Source: Okapia johnstoni (Eukaryota; Chordata; Mammalia; Artiodactyla; Giraffidae). From it: a stretch of DNA of 64,000 nucleotides. Positions 43,372 through 54,340 of the stretch are shown piece by piece. Below the pieces are notes generated by a model. The model was not told where the DNA came from. It made no database searches and worked only from the letters and a program-made list of their open reading frames with translations. The position numbers and the translations under genes are program-made. The stretch is from the NCBI GenBank assembly GCA_024291935.2, contig CM044311.1, positions 15,723,001 to 15,787,000 of the forward strand, read 5' to 3'. Positions within the stretch are counted from its first letter, which is position 1. Each line of letters opens with the position of its first letter.

Positions 43372-44134
43372 TTCAATCTGTTTTTATACAGTATATGGAT
43401 GACCTTCATGAACAACTTAAAAATCTATTATTACTCGTAGTATGTGCTATTGTCCATAGTGGCCTCATAGTTCCCATTCTGGTGGAATGTTAATTACTAG
43501 TGGAATGTTGAGAACTATGCTAACTAATGGCACTAAGGATCTTAGGTGAAATTATGTTTCAACCAGAGAGAATGTTTTCCTAGATTTAAATATTCTTTCG
43601 CTTTTCAATCATCTTGAACTGTGTTTACTCTACTTGGCTGATTTTGTGGGGTGGGGGATCCAAAATAACACAGCATACTCTGCCAGTGTTTACAAAATTT
43701 TTTCCCTATTGGGCTGTGTGTGTACATATCAGGGCTCTTTAAGGTTATACTTGCAATGGGATCTTAAGTGTGTGTGATGATTGTCAAAAGGCAGTGAGGA
43801 TGACTTCCATCTACGGGGTGTCTGGATTACTCTGTTTGTGCTGAACTTTTCCACTTTCATGAGTTTAGAAAAACTGCAGGCCTGTGGAGTCATTTAACGT
43901 TTTTTGACCATTTAAAGCAAATGCACTTCAACATTTATAGACTACTTTTCTGACTGCACTTTTTCCCTCTCTTGAAGACCATAGGCGGATATGACCATCC
44001 TGATTCGCTGCCCACATCTCCAACTGGCCTACCTTAATCTTACCTTTGCCCTTGTCTCTTATGGTTGCAGCCACCTGACCAGGAGATGCAGGTGGATCTG
44101 GGTTCCAGTCTCCTAAGATCACTTTTAGAGTGAC
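43372..44134. other. No recognised feature
   Basis: Single-copy-looking. A 13-base near repeat (ggtggaatgttaa, gtggaatgttgag) lies at about 43480-43512. No gene recognised. Confidence 0.4.
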
Positions 44135-44222
44135 CAACTGTCCTAGCACAGAGGAACTACCCAGGCCTTGGCATTTCAGTGCTAAAATCAGGAAAGTACT
44201 GGGAAAACAAGGATGGTGGGTC
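44135..44222. repeat. Palindromic DNA-transposon relic (MER104-like)
   Basis: gtgaccaactgtcctagcac to aaaacaaggatggtgggtcc, with a cattt cagtgctaaaa centre, resembles a short terminal-inverted-repeat element related to the copy at 45689-45771. Confidence 0.45.
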
Positions 44223-44314
44223 CTCACACTTTTATTATTGTTAGGGGATATTTAAGAATTCCTAAATCAGGGGCTCCAGTGACTGGACATCAAGTCTGGG
44301 ACCTTGCATTGTTG

Positions 44315-44521
44315 TGGACTTCCCTGGTGGCTCAGGTGGAGAAGAATGCACCCGCAATGCGATTCGAAACCTGGATTTGATCCCTGGGTTGGGAAGATCT
44401 CCTGGAGGAGGGCATGGCAACCCACTCCAGTATTCTTTCCTGGAGAATTCCATGGACAGTGGAGCCTGGCAGGCTATAGTCCATGAGGTCACAAAGAGTC
44501 AGACACAACTGAGCAACTAAG
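44315..44521 (+). mobile_element. Bov-tA SINE
   Basis: Sense copy with perfect 13-bp TSD ccttgcattgttg (44302-44314 and 44522-44534). Confidence 0.95.
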
Positions 44522-44695
44522 CCTTGCATTGTTGCCCTAGAACTGAATTTTGCCTTGATCTAAGGTTGAGAATCCACCTTGCACCTACATCTAGTAGAAA
44601 GGTCTTGGCCATATTTCTTTTTTAAAAAATATTCTTCTGTTCAGAATTTTCTCATTTTTTCTTTTTTGTTAATTTACATTTTATTTATTAATTAA

Positions 44696-44792
44696 TTTTT
44701 GGCCACATCTCAAGGCATGTGGAATCTTTGTTCCCTGACCAGGGATTGAACCTGTGCCCCCTGCATTGGAAAGGCAGGACTTCCAGGGAAAT
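44696..44792 (-). mobile_element. CHR SINE, truncated
   Basis: Antisense: tttttggccacatctcaagg, ctgaccagggattgaacctg, with the head deleted to acttccaggga. Confidence 0.8.
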
Positions 44793-45000
44793 GTTGGTCA
44801 TGCTTCTTTATGATGGAGATTCTCTTGTGATTATCTGACTAGTACTCCAGTTCCTCATAGCCTGAGTCCTGACACCTTAGTCTTTGTCCCCAGGATATAT
44901 CTCTACCTAACATGGTCTGCTTCTAGCTCCTTGGTGCCAAGACACCAGTTGTACCATCTGTTACCTATGCTCAACTTGAAGTTTACCTAGTACCTCCAGT

Positions 45001-45563
45001 GTATGTTAAGTCACTTTAGTCTTGTCTGACTCTTTGTGACACTATGGACTGTAGCCCTCCAGGCTCCTCACTCCATGGGATTCTCTAGGCAAGAATGCTG
45101 GAGTGGGTTGCCATGCCCTCCTCCAGGGGATAGTCCCAAACCAGGGATCGAACCCATGCCTCTTAGGTCTCCTGCATTGGCAGCCAGGTTCTTTACCACT
45201 AGCGCCACCTGGGAAGCCCTAAAATAATATTTTGAATATACTGAGTTGGTGAAGTGAAAGTCACTCAGTAGTGTCTGACTCTTTGCGACCCCATGGACTG
45301 TATAGTCCATGGAATTCTTCAGGCTAGAATACTGGAGTGGGTAGCCATTCCCTTCCCCAGGGGATCTTCCCAACCCAGGGATCGAACCCAGGTCTCCCAC
45401 ATTGCAGGCAGATTCTTTACCAGCTGAGCCACAAGGGAAGCCCAAGAAAACTGGAGTGGGTAGCCTATCCCTTCTCCAGGGTATCTTCCCAACCCAGGGA
45501 TTGAACCGGGGTCTCCTGCATTGCAGGTGGATTCTTTACCAACTGAGCTATCAGGGAAGCCCT
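45001..45563 (-). mobile_element. Composite of two to three Bov-tA SINEs in one TSD
   Basis: A single TSD gtacctccagt (44990-45000 and 45564-45574) encloses an antisense Bov-tA (45001-45219), a 31-bp non-SINE spacer (45220-45250), a second antisense Bov-tA1-like copy (45251-45441) and a third, head-half copy (45445-45562) starting at actggagtgggtagcc. The inner SINEs show no TSDs of their own. Either a read-through transcript with two SINEs was inserted at once, or later internal duplication built the array. Confidence 0.75.
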
Positions 45564-45574
45564 GTACCTCCAGT

Positions 45575-45688
45575 ACTGATTCTCAAAGTGTGATTCTGCA
45601 TCTAAGGGCATCAGCATCACATGGAAACTTGTTAGGAATTCAGGTTCTCAGGCTCCAAGAATGATTACTTCTACTTTCAGTAGAGATT
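45575..45688 (+). repeat. MER5-type DNA transposon fragment
   Basis: tgattctcaaagtgtgattc, then gggcatcagcatcacatgga and cttgttaggaattcaggttc, match the hAT-Charlie MER5 layout. Confidence 0.7.
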
Positions 45689-45771
45689 GTCCAGGTTTGC
45701 CCAGGACTGAGAGGTTTACTGGGCACTGGACTTTTAGTACTAAAAGTGGGAAAGTTCTGGGCAAATTGGAC
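45689..45771. repeat. 83-bp palindromic element (MER104-like)
   Basis: Terminal inverted repeats gtccaggtttgcccaggac and gttctgggcaaattggac; the centre holds a perfect 18-bp palindrome (45730-45747, acttttagtactaaaagt). Probably a non-autonomous DNA transposon inserted in the MER5 piece. Confidence 0.6.
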
Positions 45772-45888
45772 AGGTGAAAACCTTAACTGAGTAAACCCAT
45801 TAGTGTATTCAATGTTGTTGACTTATGGGGACAGTAAAATAGGAAAATAGGAGGATTATTGAAACTTCAGGATATCACCTCATTTCTT

Positions 45889-46065
45889 AAACTCATGTCC
45901 ATCGAGTCAGTGATGCCATCCAACCATCTCATCCTCTGTCACTCACTTCTCATCCTGCCCTCAATCTTTCCCAGCATCAAGGTCTTTTCAAATGAGTCAG
46001 TTCTTCACATCAGGTGGCCAAAGTATTGGAGCCTCAGCTTCAGCATCAGTCCTTCCAATGAATAT
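45889..46065 (-). mobile_element. BovB LINE internal fragment
   Basis: Antisense BovB text beginning aaactcatgtccatcgagtc and ending at ttccaatgaatat. It lacks the usual 3' (ttcag) end, so it is a broken, not simply 5'-truncated, copy. Confidence 0.88.
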
Positions 46066-46096
46066 TCAGTCCTTCCAATGAATATCCAATGAATAT
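46046..46096. repeat. 20-bp tandem duplication in BovB edge
   Basis: tcagtccttccaatgaatat occurs at 46046-46065 and 46066-46085, followed by a half unit ccaatgaatat. Confidence 0.92.
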
Positions 46097-46564
46097 TATA
46101 GAGTATTCATGTGCTGATTGTATATTTGGATAAATTTCAGAATTGAACAGGTTCATTTTAGCTAGGACTGTTTTAAGATTTTTCTTTTTTAAACCTTTCT
46201 GGGAAGGTGGAGTTAGATTTCAGAATAAATTCAGAGGAGTTAGATTTTCAGAATAAACTTGCTGTGTAAATTCAGGCAAAGTACTGATCTGCTTTATATG
46301 TATTTGTAATAAATTTTTCTTTTAATTACATTACATGGGATGAATTGAGGATAAGTGAGATTAAGCGATGTCTATAAAAATGCTCCATTTCTTGGATGAA
46401 TGCTGTATAAATATGTCACTTTGTTAACAATAATAAACCCATACACAGACACTTTCTAAAGAGAACATAATGTTTCTTCCACAATATGAGAAGAAACTAA
46501 AGGTAGCATTTGTCCTCCCCAGATGGGAGTCATCTCTCTTTCTTGTAAATTCCTGTGGAACTTA
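46097..46564. other. No recognised feature
   Basis: Unrecognised sequence with a local repeat of ggagttagattt (near 46209 and 46236). Confidence 0.4.
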
Positions 46565-46619
46565 ATGTCCAGACTGGTTCTTAGCCTTGACTGCCTACGG
46601 GAATCACCCAGGGATCTCT

Positions 46620-47213
46620 CTCTCTCTCTTTTTTTTTTTTTTTTTGTCCTTTTTATTGGAGTAAGGTTGACTTACAATGTTGTGTTAGTTTCAGGTGTAC
46701 AGAAAAATTAATCAATGATACATGTACAGATATTCATTCTTTTACCATATAGGTTATTACTGAGTAGTGAGTTGAGTTCCCTGTGCTATACAGTAGGTTG
46801 TTATTAGTTATCTATTTTATATATAGTAGTGTGTATATGTCAGTCCTATCTCCCAATTTATGTCCCCCCATCTCCTGGTAACCATTAGTTTGCTTTCTGC
46901 ATCTGTCTGCTTTGTGAATAAGTGCATTTGTACCATTTTTTCCCCTTAGTTCCACATATAAGAGATCTATTTATCTTTCTGTGTCTGACTTGCTTCACAC
47001 AGTATGGCAATTTCTAGGTCCATCCATGTTGCTGCAAATTACATCATTTCATTCTTTTTTATGGCTGAGTAATATTCCATTGCACATACGTACCACATCT
47101 TGATCCATTCCTCTGTTGATGGACATTAAGGTTGCTTCCATGTTCTGGCTATTGTAAATAGTGCTGCAGTGAATATTGGGGTGCATGCATTTTTTAGAAT
47201 TATAATTTTCTCC
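46620..47213 (-). mobile_element. L1 3' end, 594-bp insertion
   Basis: Antisense L1 (tattggagtaaggttgactt; ttccctgtgctatacagtag; atggctgagtaatattccat; tctgttgatggacattaagg). Perfect 15-bp TSD cacccagggatctct (46605-46619 and 47214-47228). CT and T runs form its tail. Confidence 0.95.
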
Positions 47214-47321
47214 CACCCAGGGATCTCTTAAAAAGATGAAAACAGAAACAAACTAATGCCAGGGACAGCCCTCCCTCCAGAGGGCCTGACAATCAATCTC
47301 TTGTGGTACCAGGTCCTTGTG

Positions 47322-47402
47322 CCATGTTGTGCTTAGTTGCTCAGTCGTGTCCGACTCTTTGTGACCCCATGGACTGTAGCCCATCAGACTGCCCTGTTCA
47401 TG
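47322..47402 (-). mobile_element. Bov-tA / Bov-A tail fragment
   Basis: Antisense cttagttgctcagtcgtgtc to agcccatcagactgccc; only about 80 bases remain. Confidence 0.78.
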
Positions 47403-47469
47403 GTCTTTGGCGGTTTTAAATTCATCAGGTGATTCAAATATGCAGCCAGATTTGAGAGTCATGGGCCTA

Positions 47470-47640
47470 GAATAGTTTTCAAATGTTAGTCATAAGAATC
47501 ACTGGGAAACATGTTAGAAAAACAAAATTAGCTTCCCCTTCAATCTGGTTAAGTAGACCTAGGATAGGATCCAGGAATCTGCTTAGGATACAGGCTTGCC
47601 TGAGGGTTCTGATGGAGCTGGTTGGAAATTTGGTCACTTT
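47470..47640 (+). repeat. MER5-type DNA transposon fragment
   Basis: gttttcaaatgttagtcata, agaatcactgggaaacatgt, then ggaatctgcttaggatac: a second hAT-like copy beside the split one. Confidence 0.6.
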
Positions 47641-47689
47641 TAGAAAACTTCAGTTGGATGTTTATTTATTTTTCTGCACAGTATGTAGC

Positions 47690-47755
47690 ACATAGTTAGT
47701 AGGCTGTCTAATATATTGCAGGTATTTCATAAATGTGTGCTGAATGAGGTTTGGT
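47690..47755 (+). repeat. L2/MIR 3' end relic
   Basis: gtagcacatagttagtaggc and ataaatgtgtgctgaatgag follow the common L2 3' end pattern. Confidence 0.5.
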
Positions 47756-48084
47756 GATTTGTGTCCATCAAATGGCAGCAAATTGAGCTCTTAGATTGTA
47801 AGGCACCAGGCCTCAGGACTCGGGGTTACTTTTTAAGTGATCTGTGCCTCAGTTAAGCTGGATACAGATAAGGTAACGTAAGCACCTAGCACACATCTCC
47901 ACAGTGCTGAGAAGCTTGCCGGGCTGGAGAACGCCCCGGCAGTGGAAAGATAACCCCACACTGCTCATCAGCTTGTAACTCAGTCTTGAATTCTGGCTTC
48001 TGAAATGGTTCAATGGGAGCAGATCTGATGCAAACTTTAAAAAAGTACCAGCCAATAGAAATTAGCAAAGCACACTTATATCCG
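47756..48084. other. No recognised feature
   Basis: Possible traces of MIR (gatctgtgcctcagttaagc). A small GC hairpin, tgccgggc / gccccggca, lies at 47918-47942. Confidence 0.35.
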
Positions 48085-48275
48085 TGTTTCCCTGGCAGCT
48101 CAGATGGTAAAGATTCTGCCTGCAATGCAGGAGACCTGGGTTCGATTCCTGGGTAGGGACGATCCCCTGGAGAAGGGAATGGCAACCTGTCCAGTATTCT
48201 TCCCTGGAGAATTCCATGGATAGACCAGGAGATCATAAAGAGAAGGGTACAAATGAGCGACTCACACTTCACTCT
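48085..48275 (+). mobile_element. Bov-tA SINE
   Basis: Sense copy with intact B box ggttcgattcc and a shortened tail (gatagaccaggagatcataa). Confidence 0.9.
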
Positions 48276-49381
48276 ACTGTCATATCCAAATCAATGATCT
48301 TATTTCATTATCTTTTCCTCTTAGAACCCAATTTCTAAGCCTGCATTCAGTGAACAACCACCCACTGAGTTCGCTAAGTGTGATCACAGCCTCAGAAACG
48401 AAAGGCCCCAGAGCCCTTTGAATTTTGCTGTTGAAAAATCACAACAGAGAAGCAAAGCCTTCAGATATAAAATGGTTGGAAGCCTTTGGATATAAAATTG
48501 TTGACTTGGCAGTTTAACAAGGCCCACCCTGTACGCAGCAAAAGGCTGAAAGTCCAAGAGAAGCCAAGACCTGTGGCAATCACTTAACAGAATTAGGCCT
48601 GCCGCCCTGTTCACGTTACACTGCATTTGTCAAGCTCGATAGCCATCTCTCTCTTCCTGGAGGAACCAAGTGGTTTTTTTTTTTTTCTTTAAGCTGACTT
48701 TTGTTTTCTGAGCCATGCCAACATTCCAGTCACATGAGAAAGCCCAACGAGATTTAAACCCCACGTTCAAAGTACTGCTTGTACTGCAAACATGTTGTCA
48801 GTGAGCAGTATGCAAACACAGGAGGAGGGAATGGAAACTGAAAGGACATTATTTTCTGGGGTTAGCTGCCCAGGTGGAATGCTATATTTCAGAGGTCGCA
48901 TCCGAATGGTAACCATCTTGCCTAAACTCTGGGTCAAGACGTTATAGAACAAAGCTCTGTTGATGCTAATTACAGCAGCCCAGCCAGATAATTCAATCAA
49001 ACCTTCAGTAACAACTGAGGAATGACTCCAGCTGGAGTTCTTCAGTTCTTTCATAGCAAAATGAGTCTAATAATCCAACAATTAAGAGGGCTCAGGGACA
49101 GTTAAATATATATAAAAGCATGTGGTAACCACTTTTCTGATGTGGCTCATTTGAAGGAAATAAAGTGGAGAAATTCTTCACATATTTTACTCCACAAATG
49201 TTTTCTAAAGTTCCTGTCACAGACGGTCCCTTATAATATCTTTTTTATAGGGCAAGAAATCCATCATTTAAAGAAAATGACGTGATTTGTGATTTAAATT
49301 GTGAGTATCTTAATCTGGTCAGTAGGATTTGAAACACAAATTGCCAAAAGTTTAAAATAACTTTACCTTATTTTCTGCTTT
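48276..49381. other. Unrecognised, apparently unique stretch
   Basis: About 1.1 kb without recognised repeats apart from a T-run near 48675. A 95-codon minus frame (48767-49054) matches no family I know. Confidence 0.4.
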
Positions 49382-49393
49382 ATTTGGACTGAT

Positions 49394-49513
49394 GTGTGAA
49401 GTGAGAGAAAGTCACTCAGTCGTGTTCGATTCATTGTGACCCCATGGATTATACAGTCCATGGAATTCTCCAGGCCAGAATACTGAAGTCGGTAGCCTTT
49501 CCCTTCTCCAGGG
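49394..49513 (-). mobile_element. Bov-tA1-like SINE, tail half
   Basis: Antisense tail half with perfect TSD atttggactgat (49382-49393 and 49514-49525), so the 5' truncation happened at insertion. Confidence 0.92.
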
Positions 49514-49724
49514 ATTTGGACTGATACTATTAGGTAAATTTGTATTAATAACTGCCAAGGAAGTGAAAAAAGATCCTACTTTCTTTATCCTAAAGGATAC
49601 CTAAGATATATCCCCAAGTTCTTCTCCACACATTGGCTCCTCTGTAATGTCAAGTAGAAAATAATGACTTCTTAGAGTGACTGGAAGAAAATGCCCATAA
49701 AAAGGGAACAGAGAATGTGGTATT

Positions 49725-49990
49725 TAAAAAAAAATTTTAATTGGAGGATAATTGCTTTGCAGTGTATTAGTTTCTGCTGTACAACAACGTGAATAAGCTA
49801 TGAGTATACATATATCCCCTCCCTCTTGAGCCTTCCTCCCATCCCCACCCCCTACCCTATCTCTCTGGGTCCTCACCGAGCCCTGAGGTGAGCTCCCTGT
49901 GTTATGCAGCAGATCCCCACTAGCTCTCTATTTTACATGAGGTCGTGTATATATGTCAATGCTACTCTCTCAATTCTTCTCACCCTCTCT
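49725..49990 (-). mobile_element. L1 3' end, 266-bp insertion
   Basis: Antisense L1 3' UTR with T/A tail and C-rich block. TSD gagaatgtgRtatt (49711-49724 and 49991-50004). Confidence 0.92.
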
Positions 49991-50196
49991 GAGAATGTGA
50001 TATTCTACAAGGTAGAATAACTCTCCTCCTTGCAGTTGTTGGTCCAAATTCCCTTATTGAGTCACCCAATGTTTGTGTTTATGTCCCTTTAGAGTCAACT
50101 TCCAATATGTAGCTCCAAACAGATAGACAGTGAAAATAATCAGAATAAACTATTAATGAAAGTTCCCATTTGCAAAAGGAGACAGAACAAGTTCTT

Positions 50197-50413
50197 CTTT
50201 TTTTTTTTTAATAAATTTATTTATTTTAGTTGGGGGCTAATTACTTTACAATATTGTAGTAGTTTTTGCCATACACTGACATGAATCAGCCATGGGTTCA
50301 CATGTGCTCCCCCTCCCGAACCTTCCTCCCACCTCCCTCCCCATCCCATCCCTCTGGGTCATCCCAGTGCTCCAGCCCTGAGCATCCGTCCCGTGCATAG
50401 AACATGGAATGGT
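50197..50413 (-). mobile_element. Short young L1 insertion
   Basis: Antisense L1 3' end of the cattle type (agttgggggctaattacttt; catgaatcagccatgggttc). Perfect TSD agaacaagttctt (50184-50196 and 50414-50426), low divergence from the copy at 51221-51939. Confidence 0.95.
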
Positions 50414-50499
50414 AGAACAAGTTCTTAAAATACCTTCTGACTTGTAAACAAAACAATAAATTATGCTTTTTATTGAAGATTGAGCTATATCACTATATT

Positions 50500-50760
50500 C
50501 TAACAGCAAACAAATGTCAGGTCTGTTGGTTTCATCATTATCATTTGGAAGAGGGGCACTGGAAATTGTTGGTAAGCGTGTTCTGGATCTTCTAAGGCTG
50601 GAAAGTTGGCAGAAGATGTTAGTGATTTTTCTCTGACAAACATTTTAGCCTCTTTTCTTTGGTACTCTGCCTTTGAATTTTCATTTAGATTGTTAAGATA
50701 AAGGCCTGTGGTGGTCAAATGATATGAGTTTATAGACACAAACATTGTTTTTCCTTCCAA
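50500..50760 (-). other. Unrecognised coding-like minus-strand frame
   Basis: 87 codons open from ATG at 50760 to TAG at 50500, not from a known repeat, with balanced amino-acid use (for example NFPALEDPEHAYQQFPVP). A second frame continues open past the stop, and AATAAA lies about 35 bases downstream on the minus strand. No domain recognised. It may be a decayed gene piece or chance. Confidence 0.2.
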
Positions 50761-50786
50761 ATTCCTTCAACCAAGGAAGAGAAACT

Positions 50787-51025
50787 AATACTTAGTGAGC
50801 ATCTAGTATAGACCAGTTTCTTTCATATAAATCAACTCTTTGAATCATTTCAAGATTACTCACTTCACACAGTTATTGTCTTCACTTCCACAGAGGAGAA
50901 AACGGAGGCTCAGAGAATGTAAGACTCTTGCATAATATCACAGTATTACTTAGTGGGGAAGGGAGATCCCAACTAAGGTTGCTGATTCCAGAACCCACAC
51001 TTCCTTCCACTGTAGTGTCCTGAGT
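50787..51025 (-). repeat. MIR SINE
   Basis: Antisense MIR: agtgagcatctagtatagac, gagaaaacggaggctcagag, then gattccagaacccacacttc. Confidence 0.75.
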
Positions 51026-51220
51026 TGTTATAATAGGTTTTGGGTGGTGTCAGTGAAACAAATGGATGGATAAGACTTGGGGAACCTCAAGGAAAAGGGA
51101 ACAATGGAACGAGTCCATTGTTCAAGTCATGTCAAAGTTATTTCTCAGGCATTTCACTGTTGATAATTTACCCTGCCCATGTTTTCTTTAAGAATTATAG
51201 CCTTTTAAATGTAAGAAATA

Positions 51221-51939
51221 TGTGGAGATTCCATAAAAAAATGGGAATAGAACTGCCATACAACCCAGCAATCCCACTGCTGGGCATACACACCGAGGAA
51301 ACCAGAATTGAAAGAGACGCGTGTACCCCAATGTTCATCGCAGCACTGTTTACAATAGCCAGGACATGGAAGCAACCTAGATGTCCGTCAGCAGATGAAT
51401 GGATAAGGAAGCTGTGGTACATATACACAACGCAGTATTACCCAGCCATTAAAAAGAATACATTTGAATCAGTTCTATTGAGATGGATGAAACTAGAGCC
51501 CATTATACAGAGTGAAGTAAGCCAGAAAGAAAAACACCAATACAGTATACTAATGCATATACATGGAATTTGAAAGATGGTAACGATAACCCTATTGTGA
51601 GACAGAATAAGAGACACAGATGCATAGAACAGTCTTATGGACTCTGAGGGAGAAGGTGAGGGTGGGACGTTCTGAGAGAATAGCACTGAAACATGTATAT
51701 TATCATATGTGAAACAGAACACCATTCCAGGTTCGATGCATGAGACAAATGTTCAGGGCTGGGGCAATGGGATGACCCAGAGGGATGGGATGGGGAGGGA
51801 GGTGGGAGGGGGGTTCAGGATGGGGAACACATGTAAACCCATGGCTGATTCATGTCAGTGTATGGCAAAAACCGCTACAATATTGTAAAGCAATTAGCCC
51901 CCAACTAAAATAAATAAATTTATTTAAAAAAAAATAAAT
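51221..51939 (+). mobile_element. L1 3' end, 719 bp, young
   Basis: Sense L1: end of ORF2 (open frame 51040-51573 covers it; NPAIPLLGIHTEE, then ARTWKQPRCPSADEWI) plus 3' UTR with a G-rich block (51782-51815) and A-rich tail. Imperfect TSD aaatgtaagaaata / aaatataaggaata (51207-51220 and 51940-51953). Confidence 0.93.
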
Positions 51940-52031
51940 AAATATAAGGAATAACTTTCAGTTTTTTAAGGAATCTCCGTATTGTTCTCTATAATGGCTG
52001 TGCCAATTCACATTCCCACCGACAGTGCTAG

Positions 52032-52164
52032 ATTGGAGAAGGAAATGGCAACCCACTCCAGTATTCTTACCTGGAGAATCCCAGGGACAGAGGAGCCTGG
52101 TGGGCTGCCGTCTATGGGGTCGCACGGAGTCGGACACAACTGAAGTGACTTAGCAGCAGCAGCA
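52032..52164 (+). mobile_element. Bov-A2 SINE monomer
   Basis: Single A-unit with (AGC)n end; perfect TSD gacagtgctag (52021-52031 and 52165-52175). Confidence 0.95.
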
Positions 52165-52283
52165 GACAGTGCTAGAGGGTTCCCTTTTCTCCACACCCTC
52201 TCCAGCATTTATTGTTTGTAGGTTTTTTGAATGATGGCCATTCTGACTGGTGTGAGGTGATATCTCATTGTGGTTTTGATTTG

Positions 52284-52470
52284 CATTCCCTGGTGGCTCA
52301 GATGGTAAAGAATCCATCTGCAATGGATTGATTACTGGGTAGGGAAGATCTCCTGGAAAAGGAAATGGCAATCCACTCCAGTATTCTTGCCGGGGAACTC
52401 CCATGAAGAGAAGAACCTGGTAAGCTACAGTTCATGGGGTCACAAAGAGTCAGACACGACTGAGCAACTA
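52284..52470 (+). mobile_element. Bov-tA SINE
   Basis: Sense copy with a damaged B-box region (gattgattactgggtaggga) in the inverted part of the L1. Confidence 0.88.
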
Positions 52471-53199
52471 ACATTTTATTTTCTGTAATAATTAGTAATA
52501 TTGAGCCTCTTTTCATGTGCCTCCTGGCCATCTGTATGTCTTCTTTGGAGAAATGTCTATTTAGGTCATTTGCCCATTTTTTTAACTGAGTTTTTTGTTG
52601 TTTTGATATTGAGCTGCATGAACTGTTTGTATATTTTGGAGATTAATTCTTTGTCAGCTGCTTCGTTTGCAAATACTTTCTCCTGTCCCGAGGGTTGTCT
52701 TTTCATCCTATGGTCTCCTTTGCTGTGCAGAAGCTTTTAATTAGGTCCCACATGTTTATTTTTGTTTTTATTTTCATTCCTCTAGGAGTTGGGTCAAAGA
52801 AGATCTTGCTCTGAAAGGAATGAAATTGGGTCATTAGCAGAGATGTGGAGGGACCCAGAGTCTGTCATACAGAGTGAAGTCAGAAAGAGAAAAGCACCTA
52901 TCATATATTAATGCATATATGTGAAATATAGAATCATGGTACCAATGAACCTATTTCCAGGGCAGAAATAGAGACTCAGATGTAGAGAATGGACATGTGG
53001 GCAAAAGTGGGGAAGGGAGGGTGGGTCGAATTTGGAGAGTAACATTGACACATATGCACTACCATGTGTAAAATAGCTAGCTAGTGGAAAGCTGCTATGT
53101 AACACAGGGAGTCTAACCTGGTGATCTGTGATGATCTACAGGAGTGGTATGGGGGTTGTAGGGTGAGAGGGAGGCTCAAAAGGGAGGAGATACATGTAT

Positions 53200-53534
53200 C
53201 AGTTCAGTTCAGTTCAGTCGCTCAGTCATGTCCAACTCTTTGCAACCCCATGGATTGCAGCACGCCAGACTTCCCTGTCCATCACCAGCTCCCAAAGCCT
53301 ACTCAAACTCATGTCTATCACGTTGGTGATGCCATCCAACCATCTCATCCTCTGTCATCCCCTTCTCCTCCCGACTTCAGTCTTTCCCAATATCAGGGTC
53401 TTTTCCAATGAGTCAGTTCTTCTTATCAGGTGGCCAAATTATTGGAGTTTGAGCTTCAACATCAGTCCTTCCAATGAATATTCAGGACTGATTTCCTTTA
53501 GGATTGACTAGTTGGAGCTCCTTGCAGTCCAAGG
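53200..53534 (-). mobile_element. BovB LINE 3' end
   Basis: Antisense 335-bp BovB with four ttcag units at its end. TSD gataYatgtat (53189-53199 and 53535-53545) inside the L1 3' UTR. Confidence 0.93.
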
Positions 53535-53734
53535 GATATATGTATACATAGAGCTGATTCACTTTGTTGTACAGAGGAAACTAACACAATATTGTAAAGC
53601 AATTATACTCTAATTTAAAAAATACATGTAAGGAATGAAAGCATTTGACTTGTGGAAGGGAACACACTTGTTGGGAGTTGGGAGTGTTAACACAACTGGG
53701 CTGCATGTGGAATTTAGCCTCTAACGTAGCTGTC

Positions 53735-53959
53735 CGGCTTCCTAGGTGATGCTAGTGGTAAAGAACTCGCCTGCCAACACAGGAGATGTAAGAGACATAA
53801 ACGACGTGGGTTCAATTCCTGGGTCAGAAAGATACCCTGGAGGAGGACATGGCAACACACTCTAGTATTCTTGCCTGGAGAATGCCACGGACAGAGGAGC
53901 CTGGAGGGCTACAGTCCAAAGTTCGCACAGAGTTGGATGCAACTGAAGTGACTTAGCAC
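53735..53959 (+). mobile_element. Bov-tA SINE
   Basis: Sense copy (cttcctaggtgatgctagtg) with an extra acataaacgacg stretch before the B box; short flanking repeat tagctgtc / taggtgtc. Confidence 0.88.
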
Positions 53960-53967
53960 ATAGGTGT

Positions 53968-54323
53968 CTGAAGAGAAGCCACTTTACTTGGGTATTTTGT
54001 GTAGAGGGCAAACAAAAGTATATAGGACTGCTTTGGATTCCTTGCATTTTAGGTTCCCCACTGTTGTAAACAATGAAAAAATTAGTACCAGAAACAGTAA
54101 ATGAAACCTAAATGCTTTATGGCATTTGGACATTATGATGAAATCTGTAAATTTTGTACACAATATTTTATGAAAATGTGTTAAATTTCTAACACAGATG
54201 TTTCTGGATTTTGACTGGTATCAATATGCCCTCACCTGTGATGAGCCTACTCTTAGCCTAACTTGGCATATTCTATCCCTGTATTCATATCAGTTACAAA
54301 AAATGGAAAACCATACTGACATT
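53968..54323. other. No recognised feature
   Basis: Apparently unique AT-rich sequence. Confidence 0.4.
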
Positions 54324-54340
54324 TCTGAGGCATTATAAAA

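Larger units (their letters stand above)
46565..47465 (-). repeat. MER5-type element split by L1 and SINE
   Basis: Pieces 46570-46619 (ctgcctacgggaatcaccca), 47214-47321 and 47403-47465 (aattcatcaggtgattcaaa) read as one hAT-Charlie MER5-like element after removing the L1 and the short SINE. Confidence 0.6.
51953..53628 (+). mobile_element. L1 with 5' inversion
   Basis: Antisense ORF2 text (51957-52814: agttttttaaggaatctccg to tgggtcaaagaagatcttgc) is followed directly by sense 3' text (52815-53628: agagatgtggagggacccag to gtaaagcaattatactctaa). This order, inverted 5' part then sense 3' part with A-rich tail, is the twin-priming layout. TSD taaggaat at 51945-51952 and 53629-53636. Three younger elements lie inside. 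Confidence 0.75.
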
